Positions 6,369 to 13,150 of a DNA stretch of 13,150 bases are shown piece after piece (position 1 is the stretch's first letter; each line of letters begins with the position of its first letter). The DNA is from an uncultured Alcaligenaceae bacterium (GTDB lineage: Bacteria > Pseudomonadota > Gammaproteobacteria > Burkholderiales > Burkholderiaceae_B). The DNA lies in contig CALFXX010000169.1 of assembly GCA_937952975.1 (NCBI GenBank), positions 1-13,150 of the forward strand, given 5' to 3'. The notes below the pieces were generated by a model. The model ran no database searches. It was given only the letters and a program-made list of their open reading frames with translations, and was not told the DNA's origin. The position numbers and the translations under genes were made by a program.

Positions 6369-6812
6369 ATGGCTATTGAAGCGAACATCAAACGCTGGCA
6401 AATGCGAAGAAACTGCGCGCTGACGCCTAAGCAGTTGTTCAACTTCTATATCGCATTAGTCTGCCTGTCTTTAATCGTAGCAACAGGTTTCTTTTTAGCT
6501 GGGGTGTGGGTTGTTCTCATTTTTACAGCCATAGAAATCGCTGCGGTCACGATTGGCTTTTTAATGTATTGCAGGCACGCGTTAGATAACGAAACGATCG
6601 AAATTAACGATAAGCATGTTTTGGTCAAGAAGTTTATTGGCCAAAAAGAAACCCTTTATCATTTGAACGCTGAGTGGGTAAAAATAGAGCCCCCAGTTAC
6701 GGGCTCAAAAACCTTCAGTATCAGACAGGCTGACCTACGTATTGAACTTGGTCAGTTTATTAGGCACGAAGAGCAGCTCGCTTTAATCAGGCAAGTCCGT
6801 GCCTACCTATGA
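6369..6812 (+). CDS. DUF2244 two-TM membrane protein
   Basis: The 147-residue protein matches the DUF2244 pattern: RRNCALTPKQL (13-23) near the N-terminus, two adjacent membrane helices (about 26-44 and 46-68), then a small soluble domain. That domain contains EWVKIE (102-107) and RIELGQFIRHEEQ (124-136), the family's typical 'lelGrfL..eer' region. Both termini are expected on the cytoplasmic side. The molecular function of DUF2244 is not known; in many proteobacteria members lie near cytochrome oxidase genes, which are not seen here. The ATG at 6369 has no good SD; another ATG at 6361 is out of frame. The gene stands alone between the dioxygenase-like gene and a convergent hydrolase gene. 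Confidence 0.85.
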   Translation: MAIEANIKRWQMRRNCALTPKQLFNFYIALVCLSLIVATGFFLAGVWVVLIFTAIEIAAVTIGFLMYCRHALDNETIEINDKHVLVKKFIGQKETLYHLNAEWVKIEPPVTGSKTFSIRQADLRIELGQFIRHEEQLALIRQVRAYL

Positions 6813-6863
6813 TGAATTAAAAGGTAAGCCATGAGTTAGCCAAGAGCTTAAGCAAAAATAGCA

Positions 6864-6903
6864 CCTGCCATCAAACACGCGAGTAAGCGTAGCAAGCGGC
6901 AGG
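6864..6903. terminator. Long imperfect hairpin between convergent genes
   Basis: CCTGCC (6864-6869) pairs with GGCAGG (6898-6903). Inside, ACGC (6877-6880) pairs with GCGT (6887-6890), with a symmetric 7+7-base internal loop between the two stems. It lies in the 130-bp gap where the DUF2244 gene and the serine hydrolase gene converge, so a two-way terminator is the simplest reading. T-runs are lacking on both sides, so strength is uncertain. Confidence 0.35.
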
Positions 6904-6942
6904 GGAGTAGGTATCGGTTATTGAGGGGGTTAATCATTAGAA

Positions 6943-8430
6943 CTAGTTTTTAGCAGGAATAACCTCCATCAAAATCGCTAAAGACTTGTTCAATGCGGCG
7001 CGACTAGCACCCACGCCTTTGAAATGCCCCAGCCGAACAACAGCCAAATCGTGCGACGGGATCATCAACACATTTTGTCCGCCAACGCCAGCCATGTAGT
7101 AGGCCTCTTTCGGTACAGGAAATGCGTTGTTGCCATTGATCCAGAACAGGCCACCATAGATGGGCCTGTTGTCGGCGAGCCAGGCAGGTGCCAGGGTGCT
7201 AACGAACTTAGCGTAGCCCTCTGGTAGCAATCGCTCGCCGTTCCACATACCATCTTGAAGATACAGCATTGCCAGTCGCGCCCAGTCGCGCCCCGTGCCT
7301 AGCTCATAGCCATGGGTCAGAAAATTGCCGTAAGGGTCGGTGTCCATGACCATGTTGCGCACCCCGATCTTGTCGAACAGCGCTCGCTGCGGAAAGGCAT
7401 GATAGTTTTCGCCGCGCTTCTCGACAGCGAGTCTGATCATGTAGTTGGTCAACACCGGATCAGTGTTCCGATACCGTCCGACCGTGTTCGGTGGCCATTG
7501 TTGGGGGCGGGTCGCGGCAAATTTGAAGGAATCGACGCTTCCGGTGTACAGGTAGAGATGGTCGGGATAAGGGCCCTTGGGATCAAAGTCTGGATCTTGC
7601 GGGGCTATGATTCTGAGGCCGCTCGACATGTTCAATATGTCGATAATTCGGATCTTGGCACGCGGATCACCTGGCGATTGCCATTCGGGGATTGGCGCTG
7701 GTTGCATCATGTCATAGGCGCCTTGCTTGAGCAGTACGCCCATCAGGGTGCCTGACAAGCTTTTACCCATCGACCAGCTTTCTAGCGGTGTATTGGCGGT
7801 GATGCCATCACCATAGCGCTCAGCGATGATCCGACCCTTGTAGGTGACAACATAGGCTGCAGTCATGGCGGCAGGATCGAAAGCGGCTTCGATCGCTTGT
7901 GCGATCTTCGCCTTATCTAGGCCGGCGAGTGGATCGCCCGCGCTTGGTAGATCACCCATCGGCCATGGCATGGTTTGCGCGTCAGGCAGGGCGCTCTTGA
8001 CGATAGAAGGTTTGAACGACGGTTCTGACGCACCGATCGGTAGCGTGACACAGCCCTGGCTGCCAAGCAGTTTAGCGGTTCTGATCACCCCGTTCGGCAT
8101 CGTGACCTGAACCGACTTGGCTTCACGATCGATTTTGGGAGTACCAAGCTTGGCACGTTCGGCGTACGGGGCAGTGAAATAGCCAACATTTTCTGCGGCG
8201 AAGGCGGGGTCTAACCCGGTCACGAACACCGCCGAGCACATAATTTTGGCGTAGCCCGAAGCGTAATGCTCGATCGCATCACCTGGAGGTGGCACATAGG
8301 GTGTATCAAGCTCTAATGCTTTGGCTCGCGCATTGATCGCTTGGATTTCAGGGCTGGTCTGTGCCCAGCCACAGCTCGCAGTCAACACCATGGTGGCTGC
8401 GAGGGTGATGAGTCCTGTTGTTTTCAGCAT
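6943..8430 (-). CDS. Secreted class C beta-lactamase-fold serine hydrolase
   Basis: From the ATG at 8430 the protein has 495 residues. An export signal covers about 1-23 (MLKTTGLITLAATMVLTAS); the Cys right after it could be a weak lipobox, or cleavage may occur near GWAQ. The catalytic domain (about 155-490) has SMGK (220-223, nucleophile S220 and K223), YRN (320-322) and a GVGGQN segment (449-454) in place of KTG, as in carboxylesterases and 6-aminohexanoate-dimer hydrolases (NylB type) rather than true beta-lactamases. About 150 residues precede it, with two Cys (65 and 127) that may form a periplasmic disulfide. The start is set by AGGAAAA (8436-8442); a GTG at 8454 lies upstream of that SD and would disrupt the signal peptide. 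The likely role is hydrolysis of an ester or amide in the periplasm; substrate unknown. Confidence 0.88.
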   Translation of the reverse strand: MLKTTGLITLAATMVLTASCGWAQTSPEIQAINARAKALELDTPYVPPPGDAIEHYASGYAKIMCSAVFVTGLDPAFAAENVGYFTAPYAERAKLGTPKIDREAKSVQVTMPNGVIRTAKLLGSQGCVTLPIGASEPSFKPSIVKSALPDAQTMPWPMGDLPSAGDPLAGLDKAKIAQAIEAAFDPAAMTAAYVVTYKGRIIAERYGDGITANTPLESWSMGKSLSGTLMGVLLKQGAYDMMQPAPIPEWQSPGDPRAKIRIIDILNMSSGLRIIAPQDPDFDPKGPYPDHLYLYTGSVDSFKFAATRPQQWPPNTVGRYRNTDPVLTNYMIRLAVEKRGENYHAFPQRALFDKIGVRNMVMDTDPYGNFLTHGYELGTGRDWARLAMLYLQDGMWNGERLLPEGYAKFVSTLAPAWLADNRPIYGGLFWINGNNAFPVPKEAYYMAGVGGQNVLMIPSHDLAVVRLGHFKGVGASRAALNKSLAILMEVIPAKN

Positions 8431-8435
8431 GTTTG

Positions 8436-8442
8436 TTTTCCT
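8436..8442 (-). promoter_or_regulatory. Shine-Dalgarno fixing the serine hydrolase start
   Basis: Read on the minus strand this is AGGAAAA, about 8 nt before the ATG at 8430. It selects that ATG over the in-frame GTG at 8454, for which no SD is visible, and places the basic residue and hydrophobic core of the signal peptide at a normal distance from the N-terminus. Confidence 0.65.
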
Positions 8443-8490
8443 AAATGTAGGCACCGATTGACTGTTGACTATTTCAGTGCCGGTTGTCTG

Positions 8491-8519
8491 TTGACCAAGT
8501 TTACATAGAAGCTTATAAA
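8491..8519 (+). promoter_or_regulatory. Sigma70-type promoter of the TAXI receptor gene
   Basis: TTGACC (8491-8496) and TATAAA (8514-8519) lie 17 bp apart, close to the consensus, giving a leader of about 75 nt before the ATG at 8601. CTGTTGAC occurs twice (8462-8469 and 8488-8495), 26 bp apart; the second copy overlaps the -35 element. A regulator may bind the repeat, since the divergent hydrolase gene begins only 31 bp to the left of the first copy. Confidence 0.6.
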
Positions 8520-8600
8520 AAGTGATGTTAATCGCTAGAAACGGTCAAAGGATTTCGTTTAGACTCGTAAAACTGAACTGATTGACAAAAACCGACGCCA

Positions 8601-9986
8601 ATGAAGTATTTATTAAAATTACTAAGAGCAGAGATCCGCGCAATTGTTGCGTTGATTCAAGGGCATCGGATCGAGTGTGTCTTGCTAATCGTACCGCTCA
8701 CTGTTCTCTTGGTCATCCTGAATCCTTTTACTGACAAAAAAATTGTTCTTGCTGCCGATAATGAAGGTTCGAGTTGGTATGCAATGGCGCAGAAGAGTGA
8801 GAAATATTTAAAAGAATTAGGTATTCAATATCAAATTCACACATCTGACGGCACCATCAAAAATGCAGAATTGTTGGCCGATCCCAATAGCCACGTAAAC
8901 GCTGCTTTCTTGATTCCGGGTGCTCTTGACGCAGCCACAAATAAAAAATTCTTTTCACTTGGTAGCCTTGATTATGAGCCAATTTGGATTTTTTATAATC
9001 ATAAAAAGCTTGGTCAGATTGACTCGTTAAGAGAGTTAGCTAAGTACAAAATTGGAGTCGGCCCCTTAAAGAGCGGACGTTATGCGCTCACGCGAAAACT
9101 GTTTGCACTCAATCATGTCGAGCTTGATAACAATCCAAATTTCAGTTCGGATACGTTAGACAAGCAAATCGAAAAAATGAAAAGTGGCGAGATAGATGGT
9201 CTGATTTTTATCGGTGAGGCCTTCGATAAAAATGTAGCAAAGTTATTACACGAGCCAGATGTTGCAATTTTCGAGTTTACAGATATCACAGCGTATGAAA
9301 AAAATATTTCATATTTGGATGTCGTGAAGATTCCGGCGAGCTCAATCGACATTATTAACAAGCTGCCAGCAAAAGATATTTTGCTTACTGCGATCACCAC
9401 GACGCTTGCGGTGCGTAAAGACACGCACCCAGGCTTGCAACTTGCCCTATTGCTCTCAGCAAAAGAAGTCGATCGCAACTCGCAGTCGTTGTTTTTTTCC
9501 AAGCGCAATGAGTTTCCTGCGTACGTTGATCCTCAAATTGAGCTCAGCCCTGTGGCCAAGCAATATTATGATTTGGGTCCCTCTGCAGCGATGCGGTATT
9601 TGCCCTTTTGGCTTGCTATTTTTGTCGAACGTTTTTGGGTGTTGCTAGTGATGGTGTTTGCAGTGCTGTATCCGTTGGCAGCCTATAACTTTGGTGCTCA
9701 AACGTTTCGTCGAAATCAAGTCTATGCACTGCACTATGACGAGCTCATAAAAATTGAAAAAGCACTGAGTGTTTCTTTGCCGACTGATCAAACCATTATC
9801 GATTTAGATGATCGATTGCAACGCATCGAAAAAGCGTTGCGCGACGACGAGGTCGTGCGTATGGATACAAAGCTCAAGCATTTCAATGTGTTACTTGATG
9901 CGGCCGAAATCCGTAAAAAAATAGATCGACTCCTGTCGGTCAGAGGGCTCAGGCGCATGGAACAATCGGCGAATAACGTCAGCTGA
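8601..9986 (+). CDS. Membrane-tethered TAXI-family TRAP-type solute receptor with cytoplasmic tail
   Basis: The 461-residue protein has a TAXI-type solute-binding domain (about 47-325): an ADNEGSSWYAMAQ opening (52-64), a T-SDGTIKNAELL region (81-92), and LRELAKYKIGVGPLKSGRYA (143-162), typical of the second lobe. Unlike soluble TRAP receptors, it is anchored by one helix before the domain (about 24-43) and another after it (about 334-361). The binding domain would face the periplasm and about 100 residues (362-461, charged, LDDRLQRIEKALRDDE) would lie in the cytoplasm, probably helical or coiled-coil. No TRAP permease (DctQ/DctM) is nearby. Known TAXI proteins bind dicarboxylates or amino acids; the ligand here is unknown. 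The start lacks a clear SD. The coding sequence seems AT-richer than its neighbours. Good sigma70-type promoter upstream; the Ntn hydrolase gene follows 86 bp downstream on the same strand. Confidence 0.85.
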   Translation: MKYLLKLLRAEIRAIVALIQGHRIECVLLIVPLTVLLVILNPFTDKKIVLAADNEGSSWYAMAQKSEKYLKELGIQYQIHTSDGTIKNAELLADPNSHVNAAFLIPGALDAATNKKFFSLGSLDYEPIWIFYNHKKLGQIDSLRELAKYKIGVGPLKSGRYALTRKLFALNHVELDNNPNFSSDTLDKQIEKMKSGEIDGLIFIGEAFDKNVAKLLHEPDVAIFEFTDITAYEKNISYLDVVKIPASSIDIINKLPAKDILLTAITTTLAVRKDTHPGLQLALLLSAKEVDRNSQSLFFSKRNEFPAYVDPQIELSPVAKQYYDLGPSAAMRYLPFWLAIFVERFWVLLVMVFAVLYPLAAYNFGAQTFRRNQVYALHYDELIKIEKALSVSLPTDQTIIDLDDRLQRIEKALRDDEVVRMDTKLKHFNVLLDAAEIRKKIDRLLSVRGLRRMEQSANNVS

Positions 9987-10030
9987 ATCACAAGTGCGCG
10001 CGTGAATGAGGTCAATGTTTCGATGAACAA

Positions 10031-10046
10031 TAACCGCGTGCGGTTA
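10031..10046. promoter_or_regulatory. 16-bp dyad upstream of the Ntn hydrolase gene
   Basis: TAACCGC and GCGGTTA flank GT in a perfect 7+2+7 inverted repeat, 26 bp before the ATG at 10073. An operator for a local regulator is the simplest reading. As RNA it would give a 6-bp stem with a 4-base loop, followed by A-rich sequence rather than T, so it is not a plus-strand terminator. Confidence 0.4.
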
Positions 10047-10060
10047 AAAGCGTAGACGTG

Positions 10061-10067
10061 AAAGGAG
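10061..10067 (+). promoter_or_regulatory. Shine-Dalgarno fixing the Ntn hydrolase start
   Basis: AAAGGAG lies 5 nt before the ATG at 10073. It overlaps the coding frame of the in-frame GTG at 10058, so the ATG is the better start. Confidence 0.75.
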
Positions 10068-10072
10068 ACCGA

Positions 10073-11677
10073 ATGAAAGGCGTTGTCGTATGTCCGCAGC
10101 CGCGCGCTGCCGAGGTGGGGGCAGAGATACTTGAGAAAGGCGGTAACGCCTTTGATGCTGCGCTGGCAACCGCTTTCTCGCAAATGGTCAATGACCCTTT
10201 TATGTGCGGCTTGGGTGGTATGGGTACCTTGCATTACTTTCATGCAGCATCTGGTACAAGCGGCATGATCGATTTTTATAATCGTGCGGGCGCTAACGTA
10301 CGTCCAGATATGTGGGAAAAAGACTGTAAGGGTCGCACACCGATTTCTGGCTATAGCTTATTTGATGATTTTCGCAGTGAGATTGGCTATACAGCCATCA
10401 TGACGCCTGGTACACCAGCAGGGCTCGGTTTATTTCACGAAAAGCTTGGTTCGATGCCTTGGGGCGATTTGATCGCGCCGGCAATCGCACAGGCTAATGA
10501 AGGCATCTTGGTCACGCCAAACTTGGCTAGCGTCTGGAGCGGTTATGCCCAGCCTGGTATTCCGGATGGGCTCACACGCATCCGCAAAACTGCCGAATGC
10601 GCGCGTGTGTATTTACATCCTGAAGGGCGATTGTTCAAGGTGGGCGATGTGATGCGTCTGCCTGATTATGCGCGCACGCTAGAGCGCCTTGCCAAAGGTG
10701 GTTGGCGCGAGTTTCATCAAGGTGCGCTCGGCGACGAAATCGCCCTAGACCTCGCGGCGAATGGCGCCTTTGTGACCCGACAAGACTTAGCCGACTATCA
10801 ACCCGAAGAAAGCACGCCCTTGGTGGGTTCTTATCGTGGGTATGAGGTGCGGTCTAATCCACCACCCGGTAGCGGCGCAACCTTAATTGAGATGCTGCAG
10901 ATTCTTGAGCATTTTGATTTAAGCGCGCTTGACCACGGCTCGGCACGACACATCGATCTGGTGGCACGTGCCATGGCTGCTGCACACGTTGATCGTAATG
11001 CGTATCTGGGCGACCCACGTTTTGCAGAGGTTCCCACAGATCTGCTGATTTCTAAAAAGCGCGCAGCGTATTGGGCAGAGCGAATTAAGTCGGGTCAGTA
11101 TGCGGGCGGTCAAGAAGAGGCGCCACCAGGATGCACGACGCATGTGTGCGTCATGGATGCCCAAGGTAACGCCGTATCAATGACACATACGCTTGGCACA
11201 GCTGCGGGTGTGGTCACCCCAGGCTTAGGCTTTAACTACAACAATTCGATGAAGTTGTTTGATCCAATCCCGAATAAAAAGAATTCGATGGCTCCTGGTA
11301 AGGCGCGCACGACTGGGATGGTGCCCACTATGTTGCTCAAGGACGGCAAGCCTGTCTTGTTAGCTGGCGCACCTGGGGGCAGTGTGATCATCAGCGCCAC
11401 CTTGCAAGCTATTTTGAATGTGGTGGATTTTGGAATGTCGCCGGTAGAAGCGGTTACCGTTCCACGCATTCATTGCGAGGGCTTGGGGATTCACACTGAG
11501 GCGACCGTATCGCGCTCGGTCATTAAAGAGTTACGTGCGTTGGGTCATACCGTTCATCAAAGCGCACACAGCTTCGACCCCACCATGTCGCGTGCGCACG
11601 TGATTTCAACCATCGATGGGCGCATGCGGGGCGGGGCCGACCCAAGAGGTGGGGCGGGTGTTGTTTATGCTCGGTAG
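10073..11677 (+). CDS. Gamma-glutamyltransferase-fold Ntn hydrolase, altered substrate pocket
   Basis: The 534-residue protein has the full GGT fold. Family members self-cleave before a catalytic Thr; here that is T355 in CTTHVCVMDAQGN, giving a 354-residue large and a 180-residue small chain. The oxyanion Gly-Gly is G435-G436 in GAPGGSV, and the C-terminus GADPRGGAG is typical. Compared with E. coli Ggt, which I align from memory, residues that hold the gamma-glutamyl group differ: Arg114 to Y69 (an Arg at 71 nearby), Asn411 to G375, Gln430 to S392, Asp433 to L395, Ser462/463 to T414/G415. There is no signal peptide, so it is probably cytoplasmic, unlike periplasmic Ggt. It may hydrolyse another amide, acyl or peptide substrate. 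The start is chosen by AAAGGAG. It is downstream of the TAXI receptor and convergent with an MHS permease. Confidence 0.88.
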   Translation: MKGVVVCPQPRAAEVGAEILEKGGNAFDAALATAFSQMVNDPFMCGLGGMGTLHYFHAASGTSGMIDFYNRAGANVRPDMWEKDCKGRTPISGYSLFDDFRSEIGYTAIMTPGTPAGLGLFHEKLGSMPWGDLIAPAIAQANEGILVTPNLASVWSGYAQPGIPDGLTRIRKTAECARVYLHPEGRLFKVGDVMRLPDYARTLERLAKGGWREFHQGALGDEIALDLAANGAFVTRQDLADYQPEESTPLVGSYRGYEVRSNPPPGSGATLIEMLQILEHFDLSALDHGSARHIDLVARAMAAAHVDRNAYLGDPRFAEVPTDLLISKKRAAYWAERIKSGQYAGGQEEAPPGCTTHVCVMDAQGNAVSMTHTLGTAAGVVTPGLGFNYNNSMKLFDPIPNKKNSMAPGKARTTGMVPTMLLKDGKPVLLAGAPGGSVIISATLQAILNVVDFGMSPVEAVTVPRIHCEGLGIHTEATVSRSVIKELRALGHTVHQSAHSFDPTMSRAHVISTIDGRMRGGADPRGGAGVVYAR

Positions 11678-11708
11678 TATTGAGTGAAAGTGCGTCGCCC
11701 TCAATGCT
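11676..11708. terminator. Hairpin shared by two convergent gene ends
   Basis: AGTATTGAG (11676-11684) pairs with CTCAATGCT (11700-11708), one T-G pair, around a 15-base loop. The stem spans the 29-bp gap and overlaps the stop codons of both genes, so it could stop transcription from either side. Neither strand has a long T-run after it. Confidence 0.45.
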
Positions 11709-12987
11709 AAGCAAGTTTCTCTTTCGCAGTCTCTTTGAAAGAGAACACGACAAACACCGCAGCCACGGCAGAGGCGCTTAAATAGTAGGTTGGCGAAATC
11801 GGTGAACCCGTATTCGCAATCAACCAGGTTGCAATGAACGGTGCAAAGCCGCCAAATACCGCGTTACCCAAAGCGTAGCCCGTTGACATCCAGGTCGAGC
11901 GGATGCTGGTCGGGAAAATCTCTGCAACAGCAGCAGGCCCCGGCCCGCTTAACAACGAGATCATCAACGCAAACACAATCTGCACACAAATCACAGTTTG
12001 CAACCCCGGGCTCGCAACCATGACACTGAAAAGTAGGTAGGGCAGAACAATAAAACAGACACAACCGGCGATCAGCAATGGTTTGCGTCCCCACTTGTCA
12101 GAAAGATGGCCGCAAAGCGGAATCACTAAAATAAGAACGATCAAACCTAGGGAATTGGACCAGAGCGAATTGGCTGCAGTTAACCCCGCATACTTTTGTG
12201 TGAAGGTGGGCATGTAAGCCAACAAGATATAGAACGCAATCGACCAGAGCACCGTGAAGCCAAACACTTTACTCGCCATGGTGATCGCTGCACCAGTACT
12301 TGGTTTAACAGTCGTTTGTTCAACTTTTTTTGCCTCGCGATAAGCGGGCGTCTCTTCGAGGTTGCGTCGCATATAAAGCCCCACTGGGCCTAAGATCGCG
12401 CCTAAGAGAAAGGGCAAACGCCAGCCCCAGTCGAGCATTTGCTCTGTTGTCAGTACGCTATTTAAAAATGCTGCAACCAACGAGCCCATTAACAGACCAG
12501 CGGCAACGGTTGACTGCTGCAGACTCCCAAAAAAACCACGCCTCTTCTCGGGCGCCCACTCTACGATAAAGGCAGTCGCACCCGCCCATTCGCCGCCGGC
12601 TGAAAACCCTTGAACTAAACGAGCCAACACCAATAGGATTGGGGCAAGTAAGCCGATACTTTGAAACGTGGGCAAACAGCCAATCGCCACCGTACCAGCT
12701 GCCATCAGAAACATCGTTAAGGTCAACGATGTTTTACGACCTTTTACGTCACCAATACGTCCGATAATGACTGCGCCTAAGGGGCGCACTAAAAAACCGA
12801 CACCAAAAGCGGCAAAAGCAGACAAGAGCTGAACAATTTCATTCGCATTTGGAAAAAAGTTTTTTCCGATGATTGCGGCCAGAAAGCCGTATACCGCGAA
12901 GTCGTACCACTCAAGAAGATTTCCCAAGATTGCAGGAAGCATCACCTTTTTACCAAGATTTTTCTGTGTATCTGACGTGTCTGACAT
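11707..12987 (-). CDS. MHS-family (metabolite:H+ symporter) MFS permease
   Basis: The 426-residue protein has 12 predicted membrane helices and the marks of the metabolite:H+ symporter group, whose known members carry citrate, alpha-ketoglutarate, proline-betaine or shikimate. The first loop motif GRIGDVKGRK (76-85) follows LLEWYDFAVYGF (24-35), and QGFSAGGEWAGA (126-137), an R-x-G-rich loop, is typical of MHS. The second loop is GHLSDKWGRK (293-302), and AEIFPTSIRST (355-365) is also typical. A hydrophilic central loop lies at about 207-240. Length is normal, so it looks intact. The substrate cannot be read from sequence. The start ATG has a weak SD (AGGGTG). It is convergent with the Ntn hydrolase gene, which suggests, but does not prove, a shared substrate. 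Confidence 0.93.
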   Translation of the reverse strand: MSDTSDTQKNLGKKVMLPAILGNLLEWYDFAVYGFLAAIIGKNFFPNANEIVQLLSAFAAFGVGFLVRPLGAVIIGRIGDVKGRKTSLTLTMFLMAAGTVAIGCLPTFQSIGLLAPILLVLARLVQGFSAGGEWAGATAFIVEWAPEKRRGFFGSLQQSTVAAGLLMGSLVAAFLNSVLTTEQMLDWGWRLPFLLGAILGPVGLYMRRNLEETPAYREAKKVEQTTVKPSTGAAITMASKVFGFTVLWSIAFYILLAYMPTFTQKYAGLTAANSLWSNSLGLIVLILVIPLCGHLSDKWGRKPLLIAGCVCFIVLPYLLFSVMVASPGLQTVICVQIVFALMISLLSGPGPAAVAEIFPTSIRSTWMSTGYALGNAVFGGFAPFIATWLIANTGSPISPTYYLSASAVAAVFVVFSFKETAKEKLA

Positions 12988-13041
12988 AAGGCACCCTAAT
13001 AGTTATGAATGAATTGGATGTTCTGAATTACGACAATAGTC

Positions 13042-13065
13042 ATGCTCACTTCTATTTTCGAGCAT
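13042..13065. promoter_or_regulatory. Inverted repeat upstream of the MHS permease gene
   Basis: ATGCTC (13042-13047) and GAGCAT (13060-13065) form a perfect 6-bp dyad with a 12-bp spacer, 54 bp upstream of the permease start codon in AT-rich DNA. It is a possible operator. No clean -35/-10 pair was found for the permease. Confidence 0.3.
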
Positions 13066-13126
13066 ACATTCAACTAGCTTATTATGCTTGCCTATGTTGT
13101 TCAATATCTGAAATTCAAAAAATAAA

Positions 13127-13150
13127 ATGAATATCAACGCTGATTACAGT
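13127..13150 (+). CDS. Possible start of a divergent gene (partial at window edge)
   Basis: An ATG at 13127 opens a frame (MNINADYS) that is still open at the window end, divergent from the MHS permease. AT-rich sequence lies before it, but no Shine-Dalgarno is visible. Eight codons cannot identify a product and the frame may be chance. A regulator gene divergent from a permease would be a usual layout, but nothing here shows it. Confidence 0.15.

Noticed and set aside
7312..7755. Plus-strand frame of 147 codons opposite the serine hydrolase
   Set aside because: The minus strand carries the SxxK and YxN motifs; the plus frame looks random.
8431..8454. GTG at 8454 as the start of the serine hydrolase
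   Set aside because: The SD AGGAAAA lies between it and the ATG at 8430, and the longer form spoils the signal peptide.
10058..10072. GTG at 10058 as an earlier start of the Ntn hydrolase
   Set aside because: It would place the Shine-Dalgarno inside the coding region; the ATG at 10073 has ideal spacing.
1..13150. CRISPR arrays, tRNA, rRNA, transposases, attachment sites
   Set aside because: No regularly spaced repeats, cloverleaf sequences, rRNA motifs or transposase-like proteins were seen by eye.

Overview
The window looks like chromosomal DNA of a Gram-negative proteobacterium of intermediate GC content. Signs of this are Sec-type signal peptides, a membrane-tethered TAXI/TRAP-type solute receptor, an MHS-family permease, a DUF2244 membrane protein and a YbjN-like protein. 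This mix is common in Betaproteobacteria (Burkholderiales), but that placement is inference and no marker gene here fixes it. I found no rRNA, tRNA, CRISPR array, transposase or phage gene.

Left part (1-4521): after what may be the tail of an unknown gene, a minus-strand gene encodes a NERD nuclease fused to a superfamily 1 helicase, with both catalytic motif sets intact. A 161-bp gap rich in inverted repeats separates it from divergent plus-strand genes: a YbjN-like protein, a small GTG-start membrane protein, an HTH-WYL-WCX regulator and a tightly linked one-TM protein of unknown function. A nuclease-helicase close to a WYL regulator recalls anti-phage loci, but nothing here proves that role. 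A gene-poor stretch (4522-4915) follows, with an AT-rich palindromic segment.

Middle part (4916-8430): an SRAP/YedK-type abasic-site protein (minus) lies divergent from a cysteine-dioxygenase-like cupin (plus, with a good sigma70-type promoter). Next come a DUF2244 membrane protein (plus) and a secreted class C beta-lactamase-fold serine hydrolase (minus). This part looks like ordinary single-gene chromosome content.

Right part (8455-13150): a TAXI-type receptor held between two membrane segments with a cytoplasmic tail is followed by a gamma-glutamyltransferase-fold Ntn hydrolase. An MHS-family permease faces it, and the two genes end in a shared hairpin. The Ntn hydrolase keeps the nucleophilic Thr and oxyanion Gly-Gly, but the residues that hold the gamma-glutamyl group in E. 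coli Ggt appear replaced, and it has no signal peptide. The three genes may form a sensing, uptake and cleavage module for a small carboxylate or amide; this is inference from adjacency. I consider this segment and the nuclease-helicase/WYL block the most interesting parts of the window.
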